This document shows, in pieces, positions 1-8,477 of a stretch of DNA of 64,000 bases; the stretch's first letter is position 1, and each line of letters begins with the position of its first letter. The stretch is from NCBI GenBank assembly GCA_025782575.1, contig JALGYY010000025.1, positions 62,001 through 126,000 on the forward strand, read 5' to 3'. This stretch comes from a bacterium (GTDB lineage: Bacteria; Orphanbacterota; Orphanbacteria; Orphanbacterales; Orphanbacteraceae). Both the position numbers and the translations under genes were made by a program. A model generated the notes under the pieces. It did no database searches. It saw only the letters and a program-made list of their open reading frames with translations, and was not told the origin of the DNA.

Positions 1-2
1 GC

Positions 3-941
3 GTTCAGATTCACACGTCAAATGACATCGAAAAGGCGCATGCCTATGTCGAGGCGATTGAGCCGATCATCAACGAGGAAGTTTACGTCGTCAGCCAGAC
101 CGGTATTCATAGAGTTCGGGTGGGCAACTTCGTCGACAAGGCCCGCGCACAGGAATTAGCAGATCAGATGGTGGAATACGGCTTCGAGAACGTGTTCATC
201 ATTTCGAGCCTCGTGCCGGAACCACGCAAATTGACGCTCGGGCGATCGACTGACGCCGTCGAGACTACGGAAACGGAAGCCTCCGAAGATACCGAGCCTG
301 ACATGATCGACGAGAGTCCGAGCGAGCTCGAATTCCCGGCCGAGAATCCTGTGTCTGAGGAGCCTGCGGCCGAATCTGACCCGATCAACGAGCCGGCCCC
401 GGTGAAATTGATCCAGGAACCGCAATTCGAATTGATGGCGGAACTACCGGCCGAAACGCACAAGGATGTGAAGACTTTGACAGCAGTTGCTCCAACACGA
501 GACGCTTCGTCCGCGGAGCCTGTCAGTGAGCCTGTTGTACTGGCTACGATTCCGATTGCCGAGATCCCCATAGCTCCGGAAGCGGAGCCCGCCGCCGCGC
601 CCCCTGCTATTAAAAAGCAGGCAGACCTCGCTCCGCCGTCACCCGTGACCGGGACGGCAACTTCGCCGCCGCCGGAATGGATAACCACTTCCGGTTTCCG
701 TCTGCAGCTGTACGCCACGGCCGACCCTGAGAAAGCACGAGGTTTCGCAGAGAAGATCAGCTCACTTTTCGGTGCCCAGATCTATGTCGAATTCATCGAT
801 CCCTACTACCGTGTTCGTGTGGGTGATTGCCGGGACCGTGCTGAAGCCCGTCTGCTCCGGGATATTGCGCAGAAGAACGGCTATGAAAAGACCTGGATAG
901 CGGAGAGCGACATCCGCGTTCCTGCAGGATCGGAGAACTGA
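3..941 (+). CDS. SPOR-domain protein, 5' end outside window
   Basis: The reading frame is already open at base 3, so the true start lies upstream. The first visible residues (VQIHTSNDIEKAHAYVEAIE... then a VRVGNF motif near base 115) form the end of one SPOR domain. A second complete SPOR domain lies at about bases 690-915 (FRLQLYATADPEKARGF... YRVRVGD). Between them is a roughly 120-residue linker rich in Pro, Glu and Ala. SPOR domains bind denuded glycan strands of peptidoglycan, so this is probably an envelope or cell-division-associated protein; an N-terminal membrane anchor may lie upstream. A GTG at 120 is only an internal codon, because the SPOR fold needs the upstream residues. Function beyond glycan binding cannot be told from here. 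Confidence 0.85.
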   Translation, partial: VQIHTSNDIEKAHAYVEAIEPIINEEVYVVSQTGIHRVRVGNFVDKARAQELADQMVEYGFENVFIISSLVPEPRKLTLGRSTDAVETTETEASEDTEPDMIDESPSELEFPAENPVSEEPAAESDPINEPAPVKLIQEPQFELMAELPAETHKDVKTLTAVAPTRDASSAEPVSEPVVLATIPIAEIPIAPEAEPAAAPPAIKKQADLAPPSPVTGTATSPPPEWITTSGFRLQLYATADPEKARGFAEKISSLFGAQIYVEFIDPYYRVRVGDCRDRAEARLLRDIAQKNGYEKTWIAESDIRVPAGSEN

Positions 942-984
942 GGAGGCACAGGCTCCCTTTTTACTCCCGATCCCATTCCGGCGG

Positions 985-1010
985 AGGGCGGTGCTGCGGC
1001 ATCGCCCTTT
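985..1010 (+). terminator. probable terminator after SPOR gene
   Basis: AGGGCGGTGC and GCATCGCCCT pair over 10 positions (one G-T wobble) around a TGCG loop and are followed by TTT. It lies 44 bases after the stop of the SPOR gene. The T tract is short, so termination efficiency is uncertain. Confidence 0.5.
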
Positions 1011-1064
1011 CGCTGTTCCCATCACGTTCCAGTTTGTGTAGGTTATTGGGGGAGGGGATGCGAC

Positions 1065-1763
1065 TTGCGAGCTTTCATCAATCACTATTCGAGGTCCGGC
1101 GCCGGTTACGCCCTGACTGTGGTAATCCTCGTTCTCGCTCTGCTTCCCTCGACACCTTCGAACATCCGCGCAGAACCAGATGAGAACCTGGCCCGGGAAA
1201 CTCTCGATGAAGTGGCTACGTGTCCCGTTTGCGGGCGGGACCACACGGCAGCGCTGTTCACCGTGGACTACAAAGGCCGCACGTTTCATCTCTGTTCGGG
1301 GGACTGCCTCGATGCTTATCATCGGCTGAGCTCACTCGGCCGCCTCGATTCGATCACTCAGAATTTCGAGCCACGCGCGGCACTCTTCCAGGCCGACTCC
1401 GCCCCCAGACCCACCCCGCAAAAGCTCCATTTTCTGCTCGGCATCTATGTACTCGCCGGCGTCCTCTTCGGCGGCGCATGCGCTTACAGTGCAATACAGA
1501 AGGGGCGCTCGGGGGCTCGCGCTTTCACACTCGGCATGCTGTTGAATGTGATCGGATATGTGATCGTTCTCACCTGGCGAAGCCGTTCTCTGAATTTCAA
1601 ATCCAAAGGCCTCAGAAAAGTTCCTACTACCCACGATGAAGCGATCTGCCCGATGTGTCGCGGCGGGAACCATCCGTCCGCTCTGGCGTGCACCGCATGT
1701 GGCGGCACGCTCATACCGAGTGTGCAATCCGAAGTCGACATCATCCGGCCCGACATTTCGTAA
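1065..1763 (+). CDS. membrane protein with YHS-like metal site and C-terminal zinc ribbon
   Basis: A 232-residue protein. After an N-terminal hydrophobic segment (signal anchor) comes a YHS-like motif, CPVCGRDH...YKGRTFHLCSGDC, of the type that binds metals in heavy-metal ATPases and related proteins. Two transmembrane segments follow (about residues 120-140 and 150-168). The C-terminus has a CPMC...CTACGG zinc ribbon. The TTG start at 1065 is preceded by a GGGGGAGGGG Shine-Dalgarno-like run; the ATG at 1058 is out of frame. The stop is 9 bases before the TTG of the next gene, which has an AAGGAG site, so the two are probably co-transcribed and may work together in metal or redox handling. 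The exact role is unknown. Confidence 0.7.
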   Translation: MRAFINHYSRSGAGYALTVVILVLALLPSTPSNIRAEPDENLARETLDEVATCPVCGRDHTAALFTVDYKGRTFHLCSGDCLDAYHRLSSLGRLDSITQNFEPRAALFQADSAPRPTPQKLHFLLGIYVLAGVLFGGACAYSAIQKGRSGARAFTLGMLLNVIGYVIVLTWRSRSLNFKSKGLRKVPTTHDEAICPMCRGGNHPSALACTACGGTLIPSVQSEVDIIRPDIS

Positions 1764-1772
1764 GGAGACGTT

Positions 1773-4103
1773 TTGAACATCCCCTCTTTCGGGTGGATAA
1801 AGAGCAGGCTGGACGCGCTGCTCGCCTCCGCCGACATGCCGAATCGAAGACCCCAACTTCGAGCCAACAACGAATCAAACAGAGACGGCATTTTTCTGAT
1901 AGGTGATCTGGCCGGCGCACCCGTAATCAAGCTGGCCATGGCCCAGGGTTTCGAGGTAATCGACCACATCGCCTCTCTTCCCGGGGCCTCTGTCTCAGAG
2001 GAGGGTATCTATGACGTCCTTATAGCAGGGGCCGGCGCCGCCGGTCTGAATGCCGCCCTGGAAGCGAGGTCCAGGGGACTCTCCTGCATTGTTCTCGAAA
2101 AAGGAAAGACCGCGAACACGATCGAAAACTTTCCTGAGGGGAAATGGGTTTACGCCGAACCTGACTCATCGCCGGCCAAGGGCAAGCTCTGGCTGGACGG
2201 TGCTCAGAAAGAAGACCTTGTCGATCGCTGGAGCAGAATCATCAGCGACAACAAGCTGGATGTCCGGGCCGGTGAGGCCCTCGCAAGCGTTGAGAAGCTG
2301 CAGGACGGCTCATTTCTCGTGGGATCGTCGAAAGGGGTGTACAGGGCGAAGCGGATCATCATCGCCATCGGGCAGCGTGGGAATCCTCGTGAACTAGGGT
2401 GTGCAGGGGAAGAGCAGGAGGCCGTTTACCACCGGCTCTACTCTCCGCGACTCTACAAGAACGAGCAGATCCTTGTGGTGGGCGGCGGAAACAGCGCGAT
2501 TGAAGCGGCGATCGTACTCTCCGATTCGAACCACGTTACACTCTCCTATCGTAAAGAAGAATTCAGCCGCGTTTTCAAAGAGAATGAGAAGCAGCTGATG
2601 CAAGCCGTGGCAGCGGGGCGCATCACGATCATATTCAATTCCAATGTAAAAGAATTCCGCAGCAAGAGCTATGTCCTCGATATAGACGGGGAAACGGGAT
2701 CGAAGGCGATTGAGAAACCGTTCGACCATGCGTTTGTTCTGGTTGGAGCTGAGCTTCCCGTGCGCTTCCTGCGCTCCCTCGGCATTCGCATGGAAAATGA
2801 ATGGCGGGGAAATCTGTGGGCATCTCTCGGCCTTACAGCCGCCTCCCTCCTTTTTCTCGGCCTGTTCGGTCCGGATACCAGAATGGAGTCTCTCAGCGAG
2901 GCGGTTCCTCGTGCGGCAACCGGCCTTCTCGCCCTCCTCTCTCTCGGCGGATTGATTTTTACAGGCGCAAAAGGGAACCGTTACTCCTGGCTCGGATTCT
3001 CATTTCTGATCTGCTACACGATTTATGGCGCCAAGGTGGGCAACGGTCAGGAATTCTGGCCGTTCAGGGGCTGGGGGTACTCCGCCCTCTCGTTTGCCGG
3101 CCGGCCATGGTCATTCTGGTATTCCGTTCTCTACTCCGTGCTCATGACCGTATTCGGTATTCAGGCGATGAAGCGCTGGGGCTTTGATCGCAAGGACAAG
3201 TACCAGATCTGGCGATTCGTCTCGCTCCTTTCGTTTCAGTGGATCTTTTTCTTCCTCGTTCCCGAATTTCTGTTCCAGTGGGCGGTGGAGATGCAATGGG
3301 TCGGCGAAACGCTCGCGTCCAACGAAGTATTCACATCACAGGCCTGGCGCTCCTACGGAATTATTTATGCATGGCCCCTCTTCTTCTACACGTTCTTCTA
3401 TGACCCTCATTCCATCTGGGTGATCTGGGGCGTATTGCTGACGTTCGTCCTGATTCCCGTGTTCGCGATCTTCAACGGAAAGCGCTACTGCTCGTGGATC
3501 TGTGGGTGCGGCGGTCTTGCTGAAACCGTCGGCGATCGCTGGCGTCATCTGGCACCCAAAGGAAATACGAGCATCAAATGGGAACGGATGAGCCTGATTG
3601 TTCTCATCTTCGCCGCAATCGTCACCGTCGGCATCCTGGGGAAAGATATCTTCACGTTCATCAGGACACCCGCCGAACGTGGACTTCAATTCTATCGCAT
3701 CGTGGCCGACGTCTGGCTCGTAGGAATCCTGCCGGTGACTCTCTATCCATTTCTCGGGGGGAAGGTCTGGTGTCGTTACTGGTGTCCCCTCGCAAAACTG
3801 ATGGGGCTCTACTCCAAATGGTTCGGGCGATTTCGGATCACCGCAAACGATAAGTGCATCGGTTGCAGCGAGTGCAGCAGGAGCTGCCAGGTCGGGATCG
3901 ACGTCATGGGCTACGCGCTCAAACAGAACCCGCTCACCAATAGCGACACCTCTTGCATCGGCTGCGGCATCTGCGTCACAGCCTGCCCGATGGACGTCCT
4001 TTCATTCGGCGGCGAGGACGCAAGAGAAAGCGCCCCCATCACACCGATCCAGCAGATGGCCGCCAGGGAAGAACAGCCCCCGATGACCGCCGCGGGGGGC
4101 TGA
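1773..4103 (+). CDS. FAD/NAD(P) oxidoreductase fused to NapH-like polyferredoxin membrane domain
   Basis: A 776-residue fusion. Residues 81-91 carry the FAD dinucleotide motif (DVLIAGAGAAG) and residues 233-242 a second NAD(P)H-binding motif (ILVVGGGNSA), as in thioredoxin-reductase/YpdA-type flavoproteins. The FAD-closing 'GIFLIGDLAGAP' motif, normally C-terminal, is at residues 39-50, so the flavoprotein is circularly permuted. From about residue 345 several transmembrane helices and NapH/CcoG-like motifs follow (CSWICGCGG, CRYWCPL). The C-terminus has two 4Fe-4S ferredoxin motifs (CIGCSECSRSC and CIGCGICVTACP). Known NapH proteins pass electrons between quinol and periplasmic acceptors; here NAD(P)H-to-membrane electron transfer is inferred. 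The TTG start is set by AAGGAG at 1762-1767. The substrate is unknown. Confidence 0.8.
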   Translation: MNIPSFGWIKSRLDALLASADMPNRRPQLRANNESNRDGIFLIGDLAGAPVIKLAMAQGFEVIDHIASLPGASVSEEGIYDVLIAGAGAAGLNAALEARSRGLSCIVLEKGKTANTIENFPEGKWVYAEPDSSPAKGKLWLDGAQKEDLVDRWSRIISDNKLDVRAGEALASVEKLQDGSFLVGSSKGVYRAKRIIIAIGQRGNPRELGCAGEEQEAVYHRLYSPRLYKNEQILVVGGGNSAIEAAIVLSDSNHVTLSYRKEEFSRVFKENEKQLMQAVAAGRITIIFNSNVKEFRSKSYVLDIDGETGSKAIEKPFDHAFVLVGAELPVRFLRSLGIRMENEWRGNLWASLGLTAASLLFLGLFGPDTRMESLSEAVPRAATGLLALLSLGGLIFTGAKGNRYSWLGFSFLICYTIYGAKVGNGQEFWPFRGWGYSALSFAGRPWSFWYSVLYSVLMTVFGIQAMKRWGFDRKDKYQIWRFVSLLSFQWIFFFLVPEFLFQWAVEMQWVGETLASNEVFTSQAWRSYGIIYAWPLFFYTFFYDPHSIWVIWGVLLTFVLIPVFAIFNGKRYCSWICGCGGLAETVGDRWRHLAPKGNTSIKWERMSLIVLIFAAIVTVGILGKDIFTFIRTPAERGLQFYRIVADVWLVGILPVTLYPFLGGKVWCRYWCPLAKLMGLYSKWFGRFRITANDKCIGCSECSRSCQVGIDVMGYALKQNPLTNSDTSCIGCGICVTACPMDVLSFGGEDARESAPITPIQQMAAREEQPPMTAAGG

Positions 4104-4180
4104 ACCGCAACTCCCCCCCGCTTGTAACGATACGACCGGAGGCGAGACTCATTGGCAGTGATTATATTAGGAGGTTGCCG

Positions 4181-4900
4181 ATGAAACAAAGCTGGGCGAA
4201 ACCCGCTCTACTCTTGATCGTAGTCGTGGCTTTGCTGGCCGCGTTTAAGTTCCTGCCGATCAATGACTGGATCCAGACTCTACTCACGACGATAGGCGGA
4301 ATGGGTCCGCTCGGCCCGGTTCTGCTTGCCGGGACATATGTAATAGCATGCGTTCTATTCATTCCGGGATCTCTATTGACGCTTGGCTCCGGTTTTTTGT
4401 TCGGCGTGGTGACCGGAACGATCGCGGTTTCGATCGGTTCGACTCTGGGCGCGGCAGCGGCATTCCTTGTCGGCCGGCTTCTCGCCCGTGGGTGGATCGA
4501 GGGAAAGGTCGCTGGGAACGAAAAATTCCGTGCCATTGACGAAGCGGTCGGCCGGGAAGGCTTCAAGATCGTTCTCTTGACGAGACTCTCTCCCGTCTTT
4601 CCGTTCAACCTGCTGAACTACGCCTACGGTGTTACAAAAGTAAAATTCCGAGACTACTTCTTCGCTTCGTGGATCGGCATGCTGCCGGGCACATTGATGT
4701 ACGTTTATCTTGGTGGGGCGGTAAAGAGTATTTCCGATCTCGCCGCCGGTAATATCGAGGGAGGAAGTGGTCGGCAGATTCTGTTCGGCATCGGACTTCT
4801 TGCAACGATTGTGGTGACGGTTTATGTGACCAGGATTTCACGCAAGGCGCTGAACGAAGCCATCGAAAACGAGCCGCGCCCGCGCGGGGTGGAGGCCTGA
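4181..4900 (+). CDS. TVP38/TMEM64 (DedA-like) membrane protein
   Basis: A 239-residue polytopic membrane protein starting with MKQSWAKPALLLIVVVALLA. The central GPVLLAGTYVIACVLFIPGSLL, a Gly-rich segment and the 'FPFNLLNYAYGVT' segment are typical of the TVP38/TMEM64 (SNARE-associated/DedA-like) family, whose members are thought to act in lipid or small-molecule movement across membranes. ATG at 4181 has TAGGAGG seven bases upstream and is preferred to longer in-frame starts that would overlap the previous gene. The stop lies one base before the ATG of the downstream flavoprotein. TVP38 plus mercuric-reductase-like flavoprotein is a pair often seen together in bacteria; its joint function is not established. 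Confidence 0.85.
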   Translation: MKQSWAKPALLLIVVVALLAAFKFLPINDWIQTLLTTIGGMGPLGPVLLAGTYVIACVLFIPGSLLTLGSGFLFGVVTGTIAVSIGSTLGAAAAFLVGRLLARGWIEGKVAGNEKFRAIDEAVGREGFKIVLLTRLSPVFPFNLLNYAYGVTKVKFRDYFFASWIGMLPGTLMYVYLGGAVKSISDLAAGNIEGGSGRQILFGIGLLATIVVTVYVTRISRKALNEAIENEPRPRGVEA

Positions 4901-4901
4901 A

Positions 4902-6455
4902 ATGTCATCCCATGCAAAGAATCTCGGTTTGGATCCGGATAGCGGTAAACAACCGATCACGATGCTTCCTGACGACGAGCACAACCGTGAACTCGTTCGG
5001 AACGTCCACCCCGCCGATTGGGAGAATCCGAAGGCCGAAGGGAAATACAACATAGTTGCAATCGGAGCCGGGGCGGCGGGCCTCGTCACTGCGGTGGGGG
5101 CCGCGGGACTCGGCGCAAAAGCGGCGCTCATCGAGCGACACCTGATGGGAGGAGATTGCCTGAACGTCGGCTGTGTCCCATCGAAAGCGCTGCTCCGGGT
5201 CGCGAAGGCCTACACTGACATCCGGGACGCGGCCGATCTGGGGATCGACATTCCCAATGCGGCTGTCGATTTCCCGGCGGTGATGGAACGCATGCGCCGG
5301 CTCCGTGCCAAAATCGCACCGCACGACTCTGCCGAACGATTCCGTGACCTCGGCGTTGATATTTATCTCGGAGACGCCCGATTCACAGGACCCGACACGG
5401 TTACAGTCGGCGGCCAGACGTTGCGGTTCAGCAAGGCATGTATCGCCACCGGCGGACGGGCGGCCGCGCCGCCGATCCCGGGGCTCGACTCGACCGAATA
5501 CCTCACGAACGAGACGATCTTCTCTCTCACCGAGCTGCCCCGCCGGCTCGCTGTGATCGGCGGGGGGCCGATCGGATGCGAAATGGCTCAGGCATTCTGT
5601 CGGTTCGGCTCAAGAGTGACTATTCTGGAAATGATGCCGCAGATTCTGACCCGTGAAGACCCCGACGCGGCCGCGATCGTGCAGGACGTCCTGGTCCATG
5701 ATGGAATCGAACTGGAGCTTGGTGTCAAGATCATGGGAATCGAAGGGCGGGGAGCTGAAAAGGTCGTGCGTATCGAAAAAGACGGGGAGAGCCGCGAAGT
5801 GATCGTGGACGCGATTCTCGTCGCGGTCGGACGGGCTCCCAACGTTGAGGGTCTCGGCCTCGAAGAAGCCGGCGTCAAGTATGACAGGACCGGCGTAATC
5901 GTCGACGATCGTTTGCAGACCTCGAACCCTAGAATCTATGCGGCGGGCGATATCTGCTCCCAATACAAATTCACTCACACCGCCGACGCGCTCGCTCGTA
6001 TCGTGATCGGGAACGCCCTCTTCAGGGGGAAAACGAAGGTAAGTGCTCTCACCATTCCCTGGGCAACCTATACCGATCCCGAAATCGCCCACGTCGGGCT
6101 CTACGAGCATGAAGCGAAAGAACGGGGCATCGAGATCGACACCTATACCGAAGATATGGCTGATCTGGATCGGGCTATTCTGGACGGCGAGAGCGGCCTC
6201 GTGAAAGTACATGTGAAGAAGGGAACCGACAAGATCGTAGGCGCCACCATTGTTGCCAGGCATGCGGGTGATCTCATCAGCGAGATCACTGTCGCCATGG
6301 CCGCCGGGGCGGGCCTCGGTACGATCGCCAAGACGATCCACCCCTATCCGACTCAGGCGGAGGCGATCAAACGGATCGGTGATGCTTACAATCGGACTAA
6401 GCTCACCCCGCTCGTGAAGAAGCTCTTCGCGAAGTGGTTTCAATGGACTCGATAG
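4902..6455 (+). CDS. mercuric-reductase/dihydrolipoamide-dehydrogenase-like flavoprotein
   Basis: A 517-residue class I pyridine-nucleotide disulfide oxidoreductase. The FAD motif GAGAAGLVTA is followed by the redox-active GGDCLNVGCVPSK pair, an NAD-binding GGGPIGCEMAQAF motif, the IYAAGDI FAD-closing motif and a C-terminal dimerisation domain with HPYPTQAEA, where the active-site base His-Pro lies. An N-terminal extension of about 40 residues precedes the FAD motif, and there is no HMA domain or C-terminal Cys pair as in true MerA, so mercury reduction is not supported. The gene follows the TVP38 gene by one base. The likely reaction is NAD(P)H-dependent reduction of an unidentified disulfide or other substrate. 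Confidence 0.85.
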   Translation: MSSHAKNLGLDPDSGKQPITMLPDDEHNRELVRNVHPADWENPKAEGKYNIVAIGAGAAGLVTAVGAAGLGAKAALIERHLMGGDCLNVGCVPSKALLRVAKAYTDIRDAADLGIDIPNAAVDFPAVMERMRRLRAKIAPHDSAERFRDLGVDIYLGDARFTGPDTVTVGGQTLRFSKACIATGGRAAAPPIPGLDSTEYLTNETIFSLTELPRRLAVIGGGPIGCEMAQAFCRFGSRVTILEMMPQILTREDPDAAAIVQDVLVHDGIELELGVKIMGIEGRGAEKVVRIEKDGESREVIVDAILVAVGRAPNVEGLGLEEAGVKYDRTGVIVDDRLQTSNPRIYAAGDICSQYKFTHTADALARIVIGNALFRGKTKVSALTIPWATYTDPEIAHVGLYEHEAKERGIEIDTYTEDMADLDRAILDGESGLVKVHVKKGTDKIVGATIVARHAGDLISEITVAMAAGAGLGTIAKTIHPYPTQAEAIKRIGDAYNRTKLTPLVKKLFAKWFQWTR

Positions 6456-6497
6456 AAACCTCGATCAGTGGCATGTTTTTTTCAGGAGATAATTCGG

Positions 6498-7301
6498 ATG
6501 TTTGACAAACTCTCGCATTTTCCGGTAGTCGGTGCCCTTATTATTCTGTCGTTTCTCGCCATGGGCGGCGCATGGGCTGGAGCCCCCGACGATGTCGGGG
6601 AGAGCCTGCATGCTCCTTTCGATGAGCTGCTTCAGAAACATGTCGCGGACGGAATAGTCGACTACAATGGATGGAAGAATGACGAGATCGCTCTCGACGG
6701 ATACCTGTCGCGCCTGTCCGCCGTCGACCCGACTACCCTGAACAGAGACGAGCGGTTCGCTTTCTGGATCAACGCGTACAACGCATTTACGATCAAACTG
6801 ATCTTGAATCACTATCCGGAAATCAAAAGTATCAAAGATATTTCCTCGGGGAAAAGGTGGAAGTGGGAAGGGTGGAATGTAAATGGCGAACTCGTGAGTC
6901 TCGATGCCATGGAACACAAAATCCTCCGTCCCATGGGTGATCCGCGCATCCATTTCGCCATTGTCTGTGCTTCGTTCTCCTGTCCCGACCTGGCCAGCGA
7001 GGCATACGTCGCCGAGCGTCTCGATGAGCAGCTGACTGCGGCGACCAGGCGGTTTCTCGCCAACGAAGAGAAGGGGCTCGCTCTCCGAAGTGAGAAGGGG
7101 ATGTTCGGCGGGATGAAGTCCAATCTCTATCTATCGCCGATCTTTCACTGGTTCAGCGGCGACTTTGAGAACAAAGAGATGACCCGACTGGAGTTCGTCG
7201 GCCGGTACGCACCCCCCGAAATAGCCTCGAAGATCAAAGCGGACGAGAAATCCCTCAAGATAAAGAAGCTCGACTACGACTGGAATCTGAACGGAAGTTG
7301 A
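6498..7301 (+). CDS. secreted DUF547 protein
   Basis: A 267-residue protein with an N-terminal signal peptide (FPVVGALIILSFLAMGGAWA) followed by a DUF547 domain: VDYNGWKND, the FWINAYNAFTIKLIL core, HFAIVCASFSCPDL and a C-terminal WFSGDF segment. DUF547 proteins are exported and of unknown biochemical role; the conserved Cys and His residues suggest a catalytic or metal site. ATG 6498 has CAGGAGA about eight bases upstream and starts directly at the signal peptide; the GTG at 6468 would add ten residues without an obvious ribosome site. It is 42 bases after the flavoprotein gene and may share its transcript. Confidence 0.8.
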   Translation: MFDKLSHFPVVGALIILSFLAMGGAWAGAPDDVGESLHAPFDELLQKHVADGIVDYNGWKNDEIALDGYLSRLSAVDPTTLNRDERFAFWINAYNAFTIKLILNHYPEIKSIKDISSGKRWKWEGWNVNGELVSLDAMEHKILRPMGDPRIHFAIVCASFSCPDLASEAYVAERLDEQLTAATRRFLANEEKGLALRSEKGMFGGMKSNLYLSPIFHWFSGDFENKEMTRLEFVGRYAPPEIASKIKADEKSLKIKKLDYDWNLNGS

Positions 7302-7462
7302 CACCAGTTTCCGGCCGCGTCTGAATCGGAGGCGGCATTTGCGCGGCATTACCGGGTTGTGCTAACCTCGTACGAGACTAAAAACTCTTTCATATCGTAT
7401 TGTTTTCCTTGGGCGCTTCGTCACGGTCGAGCGCCTCTTCGGATCCTACCCGGGAGTGGTCC

Positions 7463-8467
7463 ATGAAGGCGCAAGCCCTCAGCGGTCGGTTGACGATTGT
7501 CACAGCCGAATCCGTTTTCCAGCCGCACACTTTTGCTGAAGACGTGGCGACCGGACTCGCCGGAAGTCCCAAATCTCTTCCCTGTCAGTATTTGTACGAT
7601 GAAATCGGCTCCCATATCTTCGAGGAGATCTGCGATTTGCCCGAATATTATCTCACGCGGTCGGAGCGAGAGATACTGAGTGATCAGGCCGGCGAGATCG
7701 CGAGAGGCTTCCCGAACGGCGCAGTGCTTGTGGAACTCGGGAGCGGCAGCTCCATCAAGACGCGCTTTCTGATCGAGGCTTTTCTCGCCGAACACGGATC
7801 ACTCCACTATGACCCGATCGATATCTCCAGCGCCATGCTGAAAAAGAGTTCCCTCGAATTGCTCGAAGAATACGAGACGCTCGAAATCCACGCGGTAGCC
7901 GGTGAGTATCAGGACGGCCTCGAAAAACTGCGAAGCGAAGAAGAAGGGGACAAGCTGGTTCTCTTCCTCGGCTCGACAATCGGAAACTTCGAGCGAGAAG
8001 ATGCTGCTCGTTTTCTTTCCGGTCTCGCGAAGAAATTCGCGCCAGGCGACCGCCTTCTGATCGGCGCTGATCTGCGGAAAGATTCGAAGACCATTGAAGC
8101 AGCCTACAACGACGATGCCGGGACTACGGCGCGTTTCAATCTAAACCTGCTCGCCCGCATCAATCGTGAGCTGGGAGGGAACTTCGATCTCAGCCGGTTC
8201 AGGCATTGTGCCCGTTACCTGGATCTCGAAGGCCGTGTGGAGATTCACATCGAGAGTCTTTGCGCACAGACTGTGCGTGTCGAGTTGCTGGACCGCAGTT
8301 TTGACTTCGCCAGGGGAGAGTTGATTCACACAGAAAACTCGCACAAATTCTCGATTGCCGAAATCAGCGCCATAATCGATCTCTGCGGAATGCGGATAAT
8401 AGAACAGTGGGTTGACTCACGCGAGTTGTTCAGCCTGACCATGGCGGCGCCGAAAAGAGGCCGATGA
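7463..8467 (+). CDS. egtD: L-histidine N-alpha-methyltransferase (EgtD family)
   Basis: A 334-residue protein with EgtD-family signatures: LPCQYLYDEIGSHIFEEIC near the N-terminus, YYLTRSEREIL, the SAM-binding ELGSGSSIKTR, and FLGSTIGNFE. EgtD converts histidine to hercynine, the first step of ergothioneine synthesis. The length fits the family (about 320). ATG 7463 is chosen because the homologous region begins about 15 residues later; the in-frame TTG 7400 is possible but has no clear ribosome site. No egtB-like sulfoxide synthase is in the window, so the pathway is either encoded elsewhere or the enzyme is a relative with another substrate. It is convergent with trmB, ten bases away. Confidence 0.85.
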   Translation: MKAQALSGRLTIVTAESVFQPHTFAEDVATGLAGSPKSLPCQYLYDEIGSHIFEEICDLPEYYLTRSEREILSDQAGEIARGFPNGAVLVELGSGSSIKTRFLIEAFLAEHGSLHYDPIDISSAMLKKSSLELLEEYETLEIHAVAGEYQDGLEKLRSEEEGDKLVLFLGSTIGNFEREDAARFLSGLAKKFAPGDRLLIGADLRKDSKTIEAAYNDDAGTTARFNLNLLARINRELGGNFDLSRFRHCARYLDLEGRVEIHIESLCAQTVRVELLDRSFDFARGELIHTENSHKFSIAEISAIIDLCGMRIIEQWVDSRELFSLTMAAPKRGR

Positions 8468-8477
8468 GAAACGCCGA

